NCBI RefSeq assembly: GCF_900156815.1
Contig: NZ_FTOT01000001.1
Span: 62,001 to 126,000 of the forward strand
DNA length: 64,000 nt
Direction: 5' to 3'
Origin: Gemmobacter megaterium
GTDB taxonomy: Bacteria; Pseudomonadota; Alphaproteobacteria; Rhodobacterales; Rhodobacteraceae
Shown here: positions 38,885 to 47,306 of the stretch, one piece after another
How the letters are laid out: the number at the start of each line of letters is the position of its first letter
How positions within the stretch are numbered: the first letter of the stretch is position 1
Notes under the pieces: model-generated
Seen by the model: only the letters and a program-made list of their open reading frames with translations
What the model was told of the DNA's origin: nothing
Databases searched by the model: none
Translations under genes and position numbers: made by a program

Positions 38885-38951
38885 TTCATCTTGCACCAAA
38901 TACCCTGGGGGGTGAATTGGCCGTCAGGCCAAGAGGGGGGCAAGGCCCCCC
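38885..38951. repeat. Intergenic repeat copy A with terminator-like hairpin
   Basis: TTCATCTTGC-ACC-AAATACCC (38885-38905) matches the inverse complement of a second copy at 42825-42847. A GGGGGGC/GCCCCCC hairpin (38935-38951) follows between the convergent nnr and fpr genes and may terminate one or both. Confidence 0.6.
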
Positions 38952-38964
38952 GTCTGCCGCCCGC

Positions 38965-39780
38965 CTAGATCCCGTCGCCGACAAAGGCCTTTTCGACCAC
39001 GAATTCGGCCGGTTCGGAATTGGCGCCCTCGCGCAGGCCCCAGCCTTCGAGGATCGCCTTGAGATCCACGTTGAACGCCAGGCTGCCGCAGATCATCGCG
39101 CGGTCGGTGGCCGGATCCATCGGGCCGGGGATGCCCAGATCGGCGAACACCTTGCCCGAGGACAGGTTGTCGGTGACGCGGCCCATGTGGTGGAACGCCT
39201 CGCGCGTGGTTGTGGGGTAATAGAGCAGCTTGCCCTCGACCATCTCGCCGATCAGCTCGTCCGTTTTCAGCCCCTCGACCAACTGGCGGCCATATTCCAG
39301 CTCTGCCACCTCGCGGCAGGTATGCATCATGATGACCTGATCGTATTTCTCATAGGTTTCGGGGTCGCGCATCAGGCTGGCAAAGGGCGCAAGGCCGGTG
39401 CCCGTGGCCAGCAGCCACAGCCGCTTGCCCGGCAACAGCGCGTCATGCACCAGCGTGCCCACGGGCTTGGGCCGCAGGATGATCTCGTCTCCGGGCTGGA
39501 TATGCTGGAGCCGCGAGGTCAGCGGGCCATCCGGCACCTTGATCGAGTAGAATTCCAGCTCCTCATCCCAGTTCGGCGAGGCGATGGAATAGGCGCGCAG
39601 CAAGGGTTTCCCGGTGTCGCCCATCAGCCCGATCATCACGAATTCACCCGAGCGGAACCGCAGCGATTGCGGGCGCGTCACGCGGAACGAGAACAGCCGG
39701 TCGGTCCAGTGGGTGACGCTGGTCACGGTCTGTGCATCGGGCAGTACAAGCGTTTTCGTGGCGGTGGCGGTCTGGGTCAT
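38965..39780 (-). CDS. fpr: Ferredoxin/flavodoxin-NADP reductase
   Basis: A 271-residue FAD enzyme moving electrons between NADPH and ferredoxin or flavodoxin. It has the FAD motif RAYSIASP near residue 62, the nucleotide-binding ATGTGLAPFASL near residue 123 and the C-terminal EKAFVGDGI ending typical of the bacterial subclass. The MTQTATAT start is chosen. It lies downstream of the cysI-cysH-DUF934 run on the same strand, 157 bases away, and could supply electrons for the sulfite reductase. Confidence 0.93.
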   Translation of the reverse strand: MTQTATATKTLVLPDAQTVTSVTHWTDRLFSFRVTRPQSLRFRSGEFVMIGLMGDTGKPLLRAYSIASPNWDEELEFYSIKVPDGPLTSRLQHIQPGDEIILRPKPVGTLVHDALLPGKRLWLLATGTGLAPFASLMRDPETYEKYDQVIMMHTCREVAELEYGRQLVEGLKTDELIGEMVEGKLLYYPTTTREAFHHMGRVTDNLSSGKVFADLGIPGPMDPATDRAMICGSLAFNVDLKAILEGWGLREGANSEPAEFVVEKAFVGDGI

Positions 39781-39821
39781 CGAACTGTCCTTGCCGGTGG
39801 TCCGGCGGTGGGCGAGGCTTG

Positions 39822-39870
39822 GGGGGTGCACCCCCGGACCTCCGCAGGATATCTGGGTAAGAGTGCAGGG
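39822..39870. repeat. Intergenic repeat copy C (degenerate)
   Basis: A GGGGGTGCACCCCC palindrome (39822-39835) stands beside a sequence that on the minus strand reads CTCTTACCCAGATATCCTGC (39866-39847), a degenerate match to copies A and B. It lies between DUF934 and fpr and may be a terminator or processing site. Confidence 0.45.
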
Positions 39871-39937
39871 CATCGCGTGACGCCCCGAATGCCTTGGGAT
39901 GATTTAGTCCCGAAACGCGCCTCCGGGAACCACCAAT

Positions 39938-40351
39938 TCAGGCAAACAGCCGCGACCTATGGTCATGGGTCTGCCAGTCAGCGCGAAAGCGCCATTGATC
40001 TTCCGGCTGACGGGCCGCGAGGTCGTCAGAGATTTCCACCTCGTCAAAGCCGGTGCGGCGGGCCATGGCATATTGATCGGCCAGCAGGTGGCCATGCGCG
40101 CGCAGGCGCCCGGCATAGCCCATGCGGCGCAAATCCTGCGCGAGGGTAAAGCCGCGCCCATCGCTGAAGGCGGGAAAGGCGATGCGGATCAGGTCCAGCC
40201 GGTGCAGTTGGCCGGTCAGGGCCGTGGCGCGGTCGCCCGGCGCCAGATCGACGGCGCGGGCCTGCGGGTGCTGGTCCAGATCGGCCAGCGGCACGCTGGC
40301 CAGGGGGCCGGGTTCGGGGGCAAAGCCCGCGTCGGTGACGAGGATGGTCAT
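39938..40351 (-). CDS. DUF934 protein, sulfur assimilation
   Basis: A 137-residue soluble protein of the DUF934 family, nearly always found beside cysI and cysH in proteobacteria. The conserved region FSDGRGFTLAQDLRRMGYAGRLRAHGHLLADQ is visible near residues 65-97, followed by GFDEVEISDD. The function is unknown; an accessory role in sulfite reduction is inferred from context. Its start overlaps the cysH stop by ATGA. Confidence 0.88.
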   Translation of the reverse strand: MTILVTDAGFAPEPGPLASVPLADLDQHPQARAVDLAPGDRATALTGQLHRLDLIRIAFPAFSDGRGFTLAQDLRRMGYAGRLRAHGHLLADQYAMARRTGFDEVEISDDLAARQPEDQWRFRADWQTHDHRSRLFA

Positions 40352-41118
40352 GCTGCCGTGTCCTTGAGGGGGCCGCGCACCATGCGGCCGTCGATGAAAT
40401 GGATGCCGCATTCAACCTTGTCCGAGCCGCGCCAGCGTCCGGCGCGTTCGTCCTCGCCGGGTTTTACCTTTGACGTGCAGGGGGCACAGCCGATGCTGGG
40501 ATAGCCCTGGGCCACCAGCGGATGACGCGGCAGGCGGTTGTTGAGCATATAGTCGGCCACATCCTCCTTGCCCCAATGGGCGAGGGGGTTGACCTTGATG
40601 CGGCCGGTGCCGGCCTCGGCCTCGAAAAAGTCCAGCGCGGCACGGCTGGTGCCTTGATAGCGTTTGCGGCCCGTGATCCAGGCGTCGAAACCGGCCAGCG
40701 CGCGGTCCAGCGGCAGGGTCTTGCGCAGATCGCAGCAGGCATCGGTGTTGCGCTGGTGCAGCGTCCCGTCCGGATCGGCGGCGGTCAGGTCGGTCAGACC
40801 GGCACGGATCACCCGGATGTCGCGCAGGTCGAGCCGTTCGGCGATCTCGCGCTGATAGGCGAGGGTTTCGGGAAACAGCAGGCGGGTGTCGATGAACAGC
40901 ACCGGCGTCTGTGGGGCCACCACCGACACCAGATGCAGCAGCACCACCGATTCCGCGCCAAAGGACGATACCAGCGCCACGCGGCCCAGGTCGGGGTCGT
41001 TCAGCGCATGTTCCAGCACGGCAACCGCGCCGTGATGGCGGTACCGGGTGTTGAGCGCGGCCACACGGTCGGCCACCGGGGCAAGCCCGGCGCCCGATCC
41101 GTGCAGGTCACGCGGCAT
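40348..41118 (-). CDS. cysH: Adenylyl-/phosphoadenylyl-sulfate reductase
   Basis: Reduces APS (or PAPS) to sulfite with thioredoxin or glutaredoxin. The 256-residue protein has VSSFGAESVVLLHL near residue 48, the paired cysteines in DACCDLRK and CxxC in IGCAPCTSK. These four bind a 4Fe-4S cluster and mark the APS-using type. The catalytic cysteine lies in ECGIH near the C-terminus. The ATG one base after the cysI stop is chosen. Confidence 0.93.
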   Translation of the reverse strand: MPRDLHGSGAGLAPVADRVAALNTRYRHHGAVAVLEHALNDPDLGRVALVSSFGAESVVLLHLVSVVAPQTPVLFIDTRLLFPETLAYQREIAERLDLRDIRVIRAGLTDLTAADPDGTLHQRNTDACCDLRKTLPLDRALAGFDAWITGRKRYQGTSRAALDFFEAEAGTGRIKVNPLAHWGKEDVADYMLNNRLPRHPLVAQGYPSIGCAPCTSKVKPGEDERAGRWRGSDKVECGIHFIDGRMVRGPLKDTAA

Positions 41119-41119
41119 G

Positions 41120-42781
41120 TTACGCGGCAGTGCGTTCGGCGGCGCCATAGAGGGCCTCCTTGAACGGGGCGGGGCCAAGGCGGGCAAAGGCTTCGGAAAA
41201 GCTTTCCTGCGGGGCGCTGCGATGGCTCAGATAGGCGCGCAGCAGGCGTTCGATGGCGGGCACGATCTGGTCATAGGCAAAGCCCGGACCGGCGCGTTCG
41301 CCGATGGCGGCGTTTTCGGTCGCATCGCCGCCCAGGGTGATCTGGTAGTTTTCCACCCCCGCACGGTCCAGCCCCAGAATGCCGATATGGCCGACATGGT
41401 GATGCCCGCAGGCATTGATGCAGCCCGAGATCTTGATCTTGAGCTGGCCGATTTCCCGCTCCAGCCCGATGTCGCGGAAATGGGTCGCCAGTTCCTGCGC
41501 CACTGGAATGCTGCGGGCGGTGGCCAATGCGCAGTAATCCATGCCGGGGCAGGCGATGATGTCGGACAGCAGGCCGACATTGGCCGTGGCCAGCCCGGCA
41601 TCGGTCAGCGCGGCCCAGACGGCTGGCAGGTCGCCCCGATGGACATGCGGCAGGATGACGTTCTGTTCATGGCTGATGCGCAATTCGTCATGGCCATAGG
41701 TTTCGGCCAGATCCGCCAGCACCCGCATCTGCGCGCTGGTCGCATCGCCGGGGGTTTGCCCATGCGCCTTGAGACTGACGGTGACGATGGCATACTGCGC
41801 GTTGCGGTGCTCGGTCAGGTTGGTTTGTGCCCAATCCGCATAGGCCGCATTCCCCAGCGCCAGCAGATGCGCGTCGATGGGCGCGTTGCGGAAGGCGGGG
41901 GGCGCAAAGGCCGCCTCGATCTCTGCCAGGAACGCGCGGTTGAGGGTAAAGCGCGGGCGGAGTTCGGCAAAGCGCCGGTCCACCTCGACGCGGAAGGCAT
42001 CAAGGCCGTTCTCGAACACGGTGATCTTGATGCGCGCCTTGTATTTGTTGTCGCGGCGGCCAGCCTCATTATAGGTGGCAAGGATCGCCTCCAGGTAGGG
42101 CAGCAGGTCGTCGACGGTGACAAAGGGGTTGATCACCTGACCGATCATCGGCGTGCGGCCAAGGCCCCCGCCCACGATCACCTCGAACCCGCCGTCGCCC
42201 TTGTCGTTGCGCACCATGCGCAAGCCGATGTCATGCGCCTTGGTGACGGCGCGGTCATTGGGCGATCCGGTGATGGCGATCTTGAACTTGCGCGGCAGGA
42301 ACTGGAATTCCGGGTGGTCGGTGGACCATTGGCGCAAGAGTTCCGCGATGGGGCGTGGATCGGCGATTTCATCCGCCGCCGCCCCGGCGAAATGATCCGC
42401 CGTCACGTTGCGGATGGTGTTGCCGCTGGTCTGGATGGCATGCATTTCCACATCGGCCAGCGCCGACAGGATGGCGGGCACATCGGCCAGTTTCGGCCAG
42501 TTGAACTGGATGTTCTGGCGCGTGGTGAAATGGCCATAGCCCTTGTCGTAAGCGTCGGCGATATGGGCGAGCTGCCGCATCTGGCGGCTGTTGAGCGTGC
42601 CATAGGGGATCGCTACCCGCAGCATATAGGCGTGCAGTTGCAGGTAGAGCCCGTTCATCAGGCGAAAGGGCTTGAATTCATCCTCGGTCAGGCTGCCGTC
42701 GATGCGGCGTTGCACCTGTTGGGAAAACTGAGCCACGCGGGCGCGGGTGAAGGCTTCGTCGAAGTCGGTATAGCGGTACAT
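41120..42781 (-). CDS. cysI: Siroheme sulfite (nitrite/sulfite) reductase hemoprotein
   Basis: Six-electron reduction of sulfite to sulfide. The 553-residue protein has two ferredoxin-like half-domains and the cluster/siroheme cysteines in CPGMDYC (about residues 422-428) and SGCINACGHHH (about 462-472). There is no cysJ flavoprotein gene nearby, so ferredoxin or another donor is likely. It lies between DUF2849 and cysH. Nitrite reduction cannot be excluded from sequence, but the cysH context favours sulfite. Confidence 0.94.
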   Translation of the reverse strand: MYRYTDFDEAFTRARVAQFSQQVQRRIDGSLTEDEFKPFRLMNGLYLQLHAYMLRVAIPYGTLNSRQMRQLAHIADAYDKGYGHFTTRQNIQFNWPKLADVPAILSALADVEMHAIQTSGNTIRNVTADHFAGAAADEIADPRPIAELLRQWSTDHPEFQFLPRKFKIAITGSPNDRAVTKAHDIGLRMVRNDKGDGGFEVIVGGGLGRTPMIGQVINPFVTVDDLLPYLEAILATYNEAGRRDNKYKARIKITVFENGLDAFRVEVDRRFAELRPRFTLNRAFLAEIEAAFAPPAFRNAPIDAHLLALGNAAYADWAQTNLTEHRNAQYAIVTVSLKAHGQTPGDATSAQMRVLADLAETYGHDELRISHEQNVILPHVHRGDLPAVWAALTDAGLATANVGLLSDIIACPGMDYCALATARSIPVAQELATHFRDIGLEREIGQLKIKISGCINACGHHHVGHIGILGLDRAGVENYQITLGGDATENAAIGERAGPGFAYDQIVPAIERLLRAYLSHRSAPQESFSEAFARLGPAPFKEALYGAAERTAA

Positions 42782-42824
42782 CGGGCTTCCCCTTGGGCGG
42801 CGGCGCGGGCTGTCGGCGTCGCAT

Positions 42825-42847
42825 GGGTATTTGTGGCAAGATGAAGG
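42825..42847 (-). repeat. Intergenic repeat copy B
   Basis: On the minus strand it reads TTCATCTTGCCACAAATACC, close to copy A at 38885. It lies in the 69-base gap between DUF2849 and cysI, possibly within the operon. No stable hairpin adjoins it. Confidence 0.6.
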
Positions 42848-42850
42848 GGG

Positions 42851-43150
42851 TCAGGCGCGCTCTGCCTGTTTTCCGTGGTCGTAGTTCGATGGGCCGCGGG
42901 TGCGGAAGATCTCGCGGAAATGCACAGGTTCCGGGCCATGCGGGCCGGGGGTCGCATCGGCCAGATAGGCGCCGACCACGACCGCGCCCTGACGCTGGGC
43001 AAACAGCAGGCGCAACTGGGCGTGGGCCTCGTCCTCGATCAGTTCGGCCTCGTGATGGTCGCGGCTCCAGCGGTCGTCCGGGGTCAGCCAGACAGAATCG
43101 CCTTGCAGCAGATCATTGGCGGTGACGGTTTTGGGCGTAAAGCGGGCCAT
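42851..43150 (-). CDS. DUF2849 protein, sulfur cluster
   Basis: A 99-residue soluble protein of DUF2849, typically encoded between the siroheme methyltransferase gene and cysI in alphaproteobacteria. The conserved parts are TANDLLQGDSVWLTPDDRW and AYLADATPGPHGPEPVHFREIFRTRGP. The function is unknown. It starts two bases after the cobA-like stop. Confidence 0.87.
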   Translation of the reverse strand: MARFTPKTVTANDLLQGDSVWLTPDDRWSRDHHEAELIEDEAHAQLRLLFAQRQGAVVVGAYLADATPGPHGPEPVHFREIFRTRGPSNYDHGKQAERA

Positions 43151-43152
43151 GG

Positions 43153-43917
43153 TCAGGCTTCCAGTGCGGCAGGCAGGGCGGAGAGGGCGGCGCGCGGGGC
43201 AAGGCCCCACAGGATGACGGCAGGGCCGGAACAGAGCTGGGCCGTGGCGGGAAGGGTGGCCAGCGTGGCGGCATGAATGCGCTGATCGGGGCGCGAGGCG
43301 TTTTCCACCAGCGTTACCGGCGTGTCGGGGGGGGCGCCGTGCATCATCAGGCGCCCTTGCAGATAGCGCGATGCGGCCTTGCCCATGTAGATTGCGGCGA
43401 CCGCGCCGGGGCGGGCAAGCCCGCGCCAGTCCTGATCGGCAAAGCCTTGGACGTCATGGCCGGTCAGGATGGTCAGCGCGCCGTTGCGGCCCCGCGCGGT
43501 CAGGGGCTGGCCCAGCGTGGCGGCGGCGGCCGAGGCGGCGGTGAGGCCCGGCACGATCTGCCAGGCGATGCCGGCGGCGTCCAGCGCATCGAGCTCTTCT
43601 TCCAGCCGCCCGAAAATGCCGGGATCGCCGGATTTCAGCCGCACGACGCGGGCGCCATCGCGGGCGGCGCCGATCATGGCGGCGTGAATCTGCGCCTGAG
43701 GGGTCGAGGGGCCGAACCCCTCTTTTCCGGCGTCGATGCGTTGCGCGGTGTCGGGGATCAGGTCCAGGATGCCCTGGCCGATCAGCCGGTCCAGTACGAT
43801 CACATCGGCCGACCGGATCGCACGCAGGGCGCGGAGTGTCAGCAGGTCGGGGTCGCCGGGGCCTGCGCCGACAAGGGCGATGGTTCCGGGGGCAAAGCTG
43901 GTGGTCATGGCGGGCAT
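43153..43917 (-). CDS. cobA: Uroporphyrinogen-III C-methyltransferase
   Basis: Adds two methyl groups to uroporphyrinogen III to give precorrin-2, the route to siroheme needed by CysI. The 254-residue protein has VGAGPGDPDLLTLRA near residue 15, the VVRLKSGDPGIFGR loop near residue 90, and PGLTAASAAAATLGQPLT near residue 125. It lacks the oxidase/ferrochelatase part of CysG. The start may be the second methionine (43908). It heads the sulfur operon. Confidence 0.93.
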   Translation of the reverse strand: MPAMTTSFAPGTIALVGAGPGDPDLLTLRALRAIRSADVIVLDRLIGQGILDLIPDTAQRIDAGKEGFGPSTPQAQIHAAMIGAARDGARVVRLKSGDPGIFGRLEEELDALDAAGIAWQIVPGLTAASAAAATLGQPLTARGRNGALTILTGHDVQGFADQDWRGLARPGAVAAIYMGKAASRYLQGRLMMHGAPPDTPVTLVENASRPDQRIHAATLATLPATAQLCSGPAVILWGLAPRAALSALPAALEA

Positions 43918-43938
43918 CCCGAGGCTGCGTTCCTGCTG

Positions 43939-44007
43939 CAATATAGGACATTTTCCCGTAAATACGCCATATTCCGCTTGCGAATAAGGACGTTTGTTCT
44001 GATATTG
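43939..44007. promoter_or_regulatory. Divergent cys operon / lrp control region
   Basis: The gap between cobA and the Lrp-type gene is A+T-rich. CAATAT (43939-43944) and ATATTG (44002-44007) form an inverted repeat. AGGACATTT (43945-43953) and AGGACGTTT (43987-43995) form an imperfect direct repeat 42 bases apart. These are likely operator elements for the adjoining regulator. Confidence 0.5.
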
Positions 44008-44050
44008 TGGCAAAGTGAAACATGTGTTCGCGTTCTGGGAGGATTGGGGA

Positions 44051-44515
44051 ATGGCGGTCCGGCTTGACGACATGGACAGGAAAATCCTTGCTGCGTTGCA
44101 GGAGGATGCCAGCCAGTCGCTGGATGAAATCGCCCGGCAGGTGGGCAGTTCCAAGACGCCGGTCTGGAATCGCATCCGCCGCATGAAGGAGGCGGGGGTG
44201 ATCTTGCGCACCACCGCGCTGCTGGATGCCGAGGCGCTGGGGCTGGAGGCGTGCTTTTTCGTTCTGGTCCGCACGAGCGAGCACGAGGCCGACTGGCAGC
44301 GCCGGTTCCTGGATGTGCTGCGCAAGCGCCCCGAGGTGATGGAGGCGCACCGGCTGGCCGGGGATATCGACTATATCCTCAAGGTGCGGGTCCGGAATGC
44401 GCGGGCCTATGACACCTTTTATCAGGCGCTGATCTCGGAGGTGCGCATCTACAACGTGACCGCGTTGCTGAGCATGGAGGAGATCAAGTCCACCACCATG
44501 CTGCCGCTGGGCTGA
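44051..44515 (+). CDS. Lrp/AsnC-family transcriptional regulator
   Basis: A 154-residue regulator with an N-terminal helix-turn-helix ([35 protein letters not shown], residues about 8-42) and a C-terminal RAM ligand-binding domain. The divergent position next to the cobA-cysI-cysH operon suggests control of sulfur assimilation, perhaps with cysteine or a precursor as effector. The start at 44051 has a GGAGGATTGGGGA ribosome region. An ATG 12 codons upstream is less likely. Confidence 0.92.
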   Translation: MAVRLDDMDRKILAALQEDASQSLDEIARQVGSSKTPVWNRIRRMKEAGVILRTTALLDAEALGLEACFFVLVRTSEHEADWQRRFLDVLRKRPEVMEAHRLAGDIDYILKVRVRNARAYDTFYQALISEVRIYNVTALLSMEEIKSTTMLPLG

Positions 44516-44577
44516 GGGGCGGTTGCGCCGGGGGGCGCGGGTTGCCATATGGGAGGCCAGAACAATGGAGGCACCCG

Positions 44578-45135
44578 ATGGCGGATGAGCGGTTTCCCGG
44601 CTGGCATGGCACCACGATCCTTGCGGTGCGCCGCGGCGGCGGGGTGGTGGTGGCAGGCGATGGGCAGGTCAGCCTGGGCCAGACCGTCATCAAGGGCACG
44701 GCGCGCAAGGTGCGCCGCCTGAACCCCGGCGGGCGCGAGGTGGTGGTGGGCTTTGCCGGATCGACCGCCGATGCCTTTACGCTGTTGGAACGGCTGGAAC
44801 GCAAGCTGGAGGCCGCGCCGGGGCAGTTGCTGCGCGCCTGTGTCGATCTGGCAAAGGATTGGCGCATGGACAAGTATCTGCGCAATCTGGAGGCGATGCT
44901 GATCGTGACCGATGGGGCAGGCCTTTATGTCATCACCGGCGCGGGCGATGTGCTGGAGCCGGAACATGATGTGGCCGCCATCGGATCGGGCGGCAATTTC
45001 GCGCTGGCCGCCGCGCGCGGGCTGATGGAAACCGATCTGGACGCCGAGGCGGTGGCCCGCAAGGCGATGGCGATTGCTGCCGACATCTGCGTCTACACCA
45101 ACGGCAGGCTGACGGTCGAGGCGATCCGGGGCTAG
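44578..45135 (+). CDS. hslV: ATP-dependent protease subunit HslV
   Basis: Proteolytic subunit of the HslUV (ClpQY) protease. The 185-residue protein has a propeptide ending in WHG before the catalytic threonine of TTILAVRR (residues 12-13), and the core [21 protein letters not shown]. The hslU gene lies 750 bases downstream on the same strand, separated by one opposite-strand gene. Confidence 0.96.
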   Translation: MADERFPGWHGTTILAVRRGGGVVVAGDGQVSLGQTVIKGTARKVRRLNPGGREVVVGFAGSTADAFTLLERLERKLEAAPGQLLRACVDLAKDWRMDKYLRNLEAMLIVTDGAGLYVITGAGDVLEPEHDVAAIGSGGNFALAAARGLMETDLDAEAVARKAMAIAADICVYTNGRLTVEAIRG

Positions 45136-45145
45136 AAGGGGCCGT

Positions 45146-45760
45146 TCAGGCCCCTTCCTTGTCTGCCAGACCGTGCAGCAGCGCCATCCGGTCGGCCGAG
45201 AAATCGCCCGGCCGGCGGCCCAGATTCTGCATGGCACGCACGAAGAACTGCCGGAAATCTTCGGCCTTTTCGCACCAGGCCAGCAGTTTGACCCCCTGCG
45301 GCGGATGCACCAGGATCAGCGGAAGGACGGTGCGTTCGGATCTCTGGTCCGACAGGTCGGTATAGCCGAAATGCACCGGCTGGCAGGCGGCGATGGCCGC
45401 GTGCAGGCGCGTCAGATCCCCGGTCTCGGCCGCGATGGCGTCGCCGTGCCACCAGGTGGCGGGGCGCACGTCGAGCTTGCGATAGAGACGGCAGATCAGC
45501 GCGCCTTCGGGGTCGGTTTCGGCCAGTTGGTCAATCGCCGCGCGGGCGGCACGGGCTGCGACCGGATCGCCGCGATGGTCTGCCAGGGCCAGGCCGCGCA
45601 GGGCCGCATCGCGCAGCACGGGATCGACTGGCGCAGGCTGCGGGGCCGCCGAGATCGCCGGCCGCGCCAGACCCATCGTGGCCGCGCTGGCGGCCAGCCA
45701 GCCGGCAAGCGCGCGGCGGGTCAGGGAGAGAGGCGAAGCGGGAGTCTGGCGGGGGCGCAT
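45146..45760 (-). CDS. Exported WYL-domain-like protein
   Basis: A 204-residue protein with a twin-arginine-like signal (LTRRALAGWLAASAATMGLA, about residues 13-32, then Ala-rich cleavage region) followed by a helical part and a region resembling a WYL domain (FGYTDLSDQRSERTVLPLIL, then VKLLAWCE and DFRQFF). WYL domains normally sense ligands in cytoplasmic regulators, so an exported form is unusual. The gene lies between hslV and hslU on the opposite strand. The function is unknown and Tat export is inferred only from the signal. Confidence 0.78.
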   Translation of the reverse strand: MRPRQTPASPLSLTRRALAGWLAASAATMGLARPAISAAPQPAPVDPVLRDAALRGLALADHRGDPVAARAARAAIDQLAETDPEGALICRLYRKLDVRPATWWHGDAIAAETGDLTRLHAAIAACQPVHFGYTDLSDQRSERTVLPLILVHPPQGVKLLAWCEKAEDFRQFFVRAMQNLGRRPGDFSADRMALLHGLADKEGA

Positions 45761-45883
45761 GGCCGTGGTCCTTTGCTGATGTGAAACGCTGTGCGTGACG
45801 CGCAGACCGCCTCTGGTCAAGCGGAGCGGTTGAAACAGGATCCCGCGGTCTTTAAGTGATGCGCAACGACCACAGGAGCCGCC

Positions 45884-47191
45884 ATGACCGACCTGACCCC
45901 GCGCGAGATCGTCTCGGAACTCGACCGTTTCATCATCGGACAGAAAGAGGCCAAGCGCGCCGTGGCGGTGGCCCTGCGCAACCGCTGGCGGCGCCAGCAG
46001 CTTGCACCGGGCCTGCGCGAGGAGGTGCAGCCCAAGAACATCCTGATGATCGGCCCGACCGGCGTCGGCAAGACCGAGATCAGCCGCCGCCTGGCCAAGC
46101 TGGCCCATGCGCCATTCCTGAAGGTCGAGGCGACGAAGTTCACCGAGGTTGGCTATGTCGGGCGCGATGTGGACAGCATCATCCGGGATCTGGCCGATGT
46201 GGCGTTGCATGAAACCCGCGCCCGGATGCGCGAGGCGGTGAAGGCGCGCGCCCACAAGGCGGCAGAGGATCGGGTGATTGCCGCGCTCGCCGGGGCAGAG
46301 GCGCGCGAGCAGACGCGCGAGATGTTCCGCGGGCGGCTCAAGCGGGGCGAGCTTGATGATACCGTGATCGAGGTTGAGGTGGCAGAGACCGCGCCCAGCC
46401 TGCAGATGTTTCCGGGGATGCCGGGGCAGGGGATGGAAACCCAGATGCAGGGCTTGCAGGATCTGTTCGGCAAGGCCTTCGGCGGGCGGCGCAGCCGCAA
46501 GCGCATGACAGTGGCCGAAAGCCACGATGTGCTGATCGCCGAAGAAGCCGACAAGCTGCTGGATGACGAGGCGGTCAAGGCCGCTGCACTGACGGCGGTG
46601 CAGGAAACCGGCATCGTGTTCATCGACGAGATCGACAAGGTGGCCGCACGCGCCGAAACGCGCGGCGCCGATGTCAGCCGCGAGGGCGTGCAGCGGGATC
46701 TGTTGCCGCTGATCGAGGGCACGACCGTTTCCACCAAGCTGGGGCCGGTCAAGACCGACCATATCCTGTTCATCGCCTCGGGTGCGTTCCATGTGGCCAA
46801 GCCATCGGATCTGTTGCCGGAGTTGCAGGGGCGGTTGCCGATCCGGGTGGAATTGCGCGCCCTGACGGAAGAGGATTTCCGCCGCATCCTGACCGAGACC
46901 GATAATGCGCTGACCCGGCAATATGCCGCGCTGATGGGCACCGAACAGGTGGAGGTGAGTTTTACCGAAGATGGTATCGCCGCGCTGGCCCGCATCGCCG
47001 CAGAGGTGAACCGCACGGTGGAAAACATCGGGGCGCGGCGGCTTTATACGGTGATGGAGCGCGTGTTCGAGGAGTTGTCGTTCCATGCCCCGGACCGTGG
47101 CGGCGAGGCGGTGGTGGTCGATGCTGCATTCGTCGAGTCGCAGTTGGGGGAATTGTCGCGGTCGGCGGATCTGGGGCGCTACGTGCTCTAG
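45884..47191 (+). CDS. hslU: HslU ATPase subunit of HslUV protease
   Basis: A 435-residue AAA+ unfoldase. It has Walker [11 protein letters not shown] near residue 58 and Walker [12 protein letters not shown] near residue 245, separated by the I domain (about 110-240). The C-terminal ending LGRYVL docks into HslV. A CAGGAG site precedes the ATG. TTGAAA at 45830-45835 may be part of a promoter, as the gene needs one of its own. Confidence 0.97.
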   Translation: MTDLTPREIVSELDRFIIGQKEAKRAVAVALRNRWRRQQLAPGLREEVQPKNILMIGPTGVGKTEISRRLAKLAHAPFLKVEATKFTEVGYVGRDVDSIIRDLADVALHETRARMREAVKARAHKAAEDRVIAALAGAEAREQTREMFRGRLKRGELDDTVIEVEVAETAPSLQMFPGMPGQGMETQMQGLQDLFGKAFGGRRSRKRMTVAESHDVLIAEEADKLLDDEAVKAAALTAVQETGIVFIDEIDKVAARAETRGADVSREGVQRDLLPLIEGTTVSTKLGPVKTDHILFIASGAFHVAKPSDLLPELQGRLPIRVELRALTEEDFRRILTETDNALTRQYAALMGTEQVEVSFTEDGIAALARIAAEVNRTVENIGARRLYTVMERVFEELSFHAPDRGGEAVVVDAAFVESQLGELSRSADLGRYVL

Positions 47192-47306
47192 CCTCGCGGG
47201 GGGCAATTGTGGCCCTGTGCGGTGGGGCGGTGGCAGACGCGCGGACTTTGGCGGGGGGGGCAGGGCCCCCCCGTGCGCCGGACCCGCAGCCCCCCGCGCC
47301 GCTGTG

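Noticed and set aside
45828-45856. A heat-shock sigma32 promoter before hslU.
   Set aside because: TTGAAA is present, but the expected CCCCAT-type -10 is missing and the spacing fits poorly.
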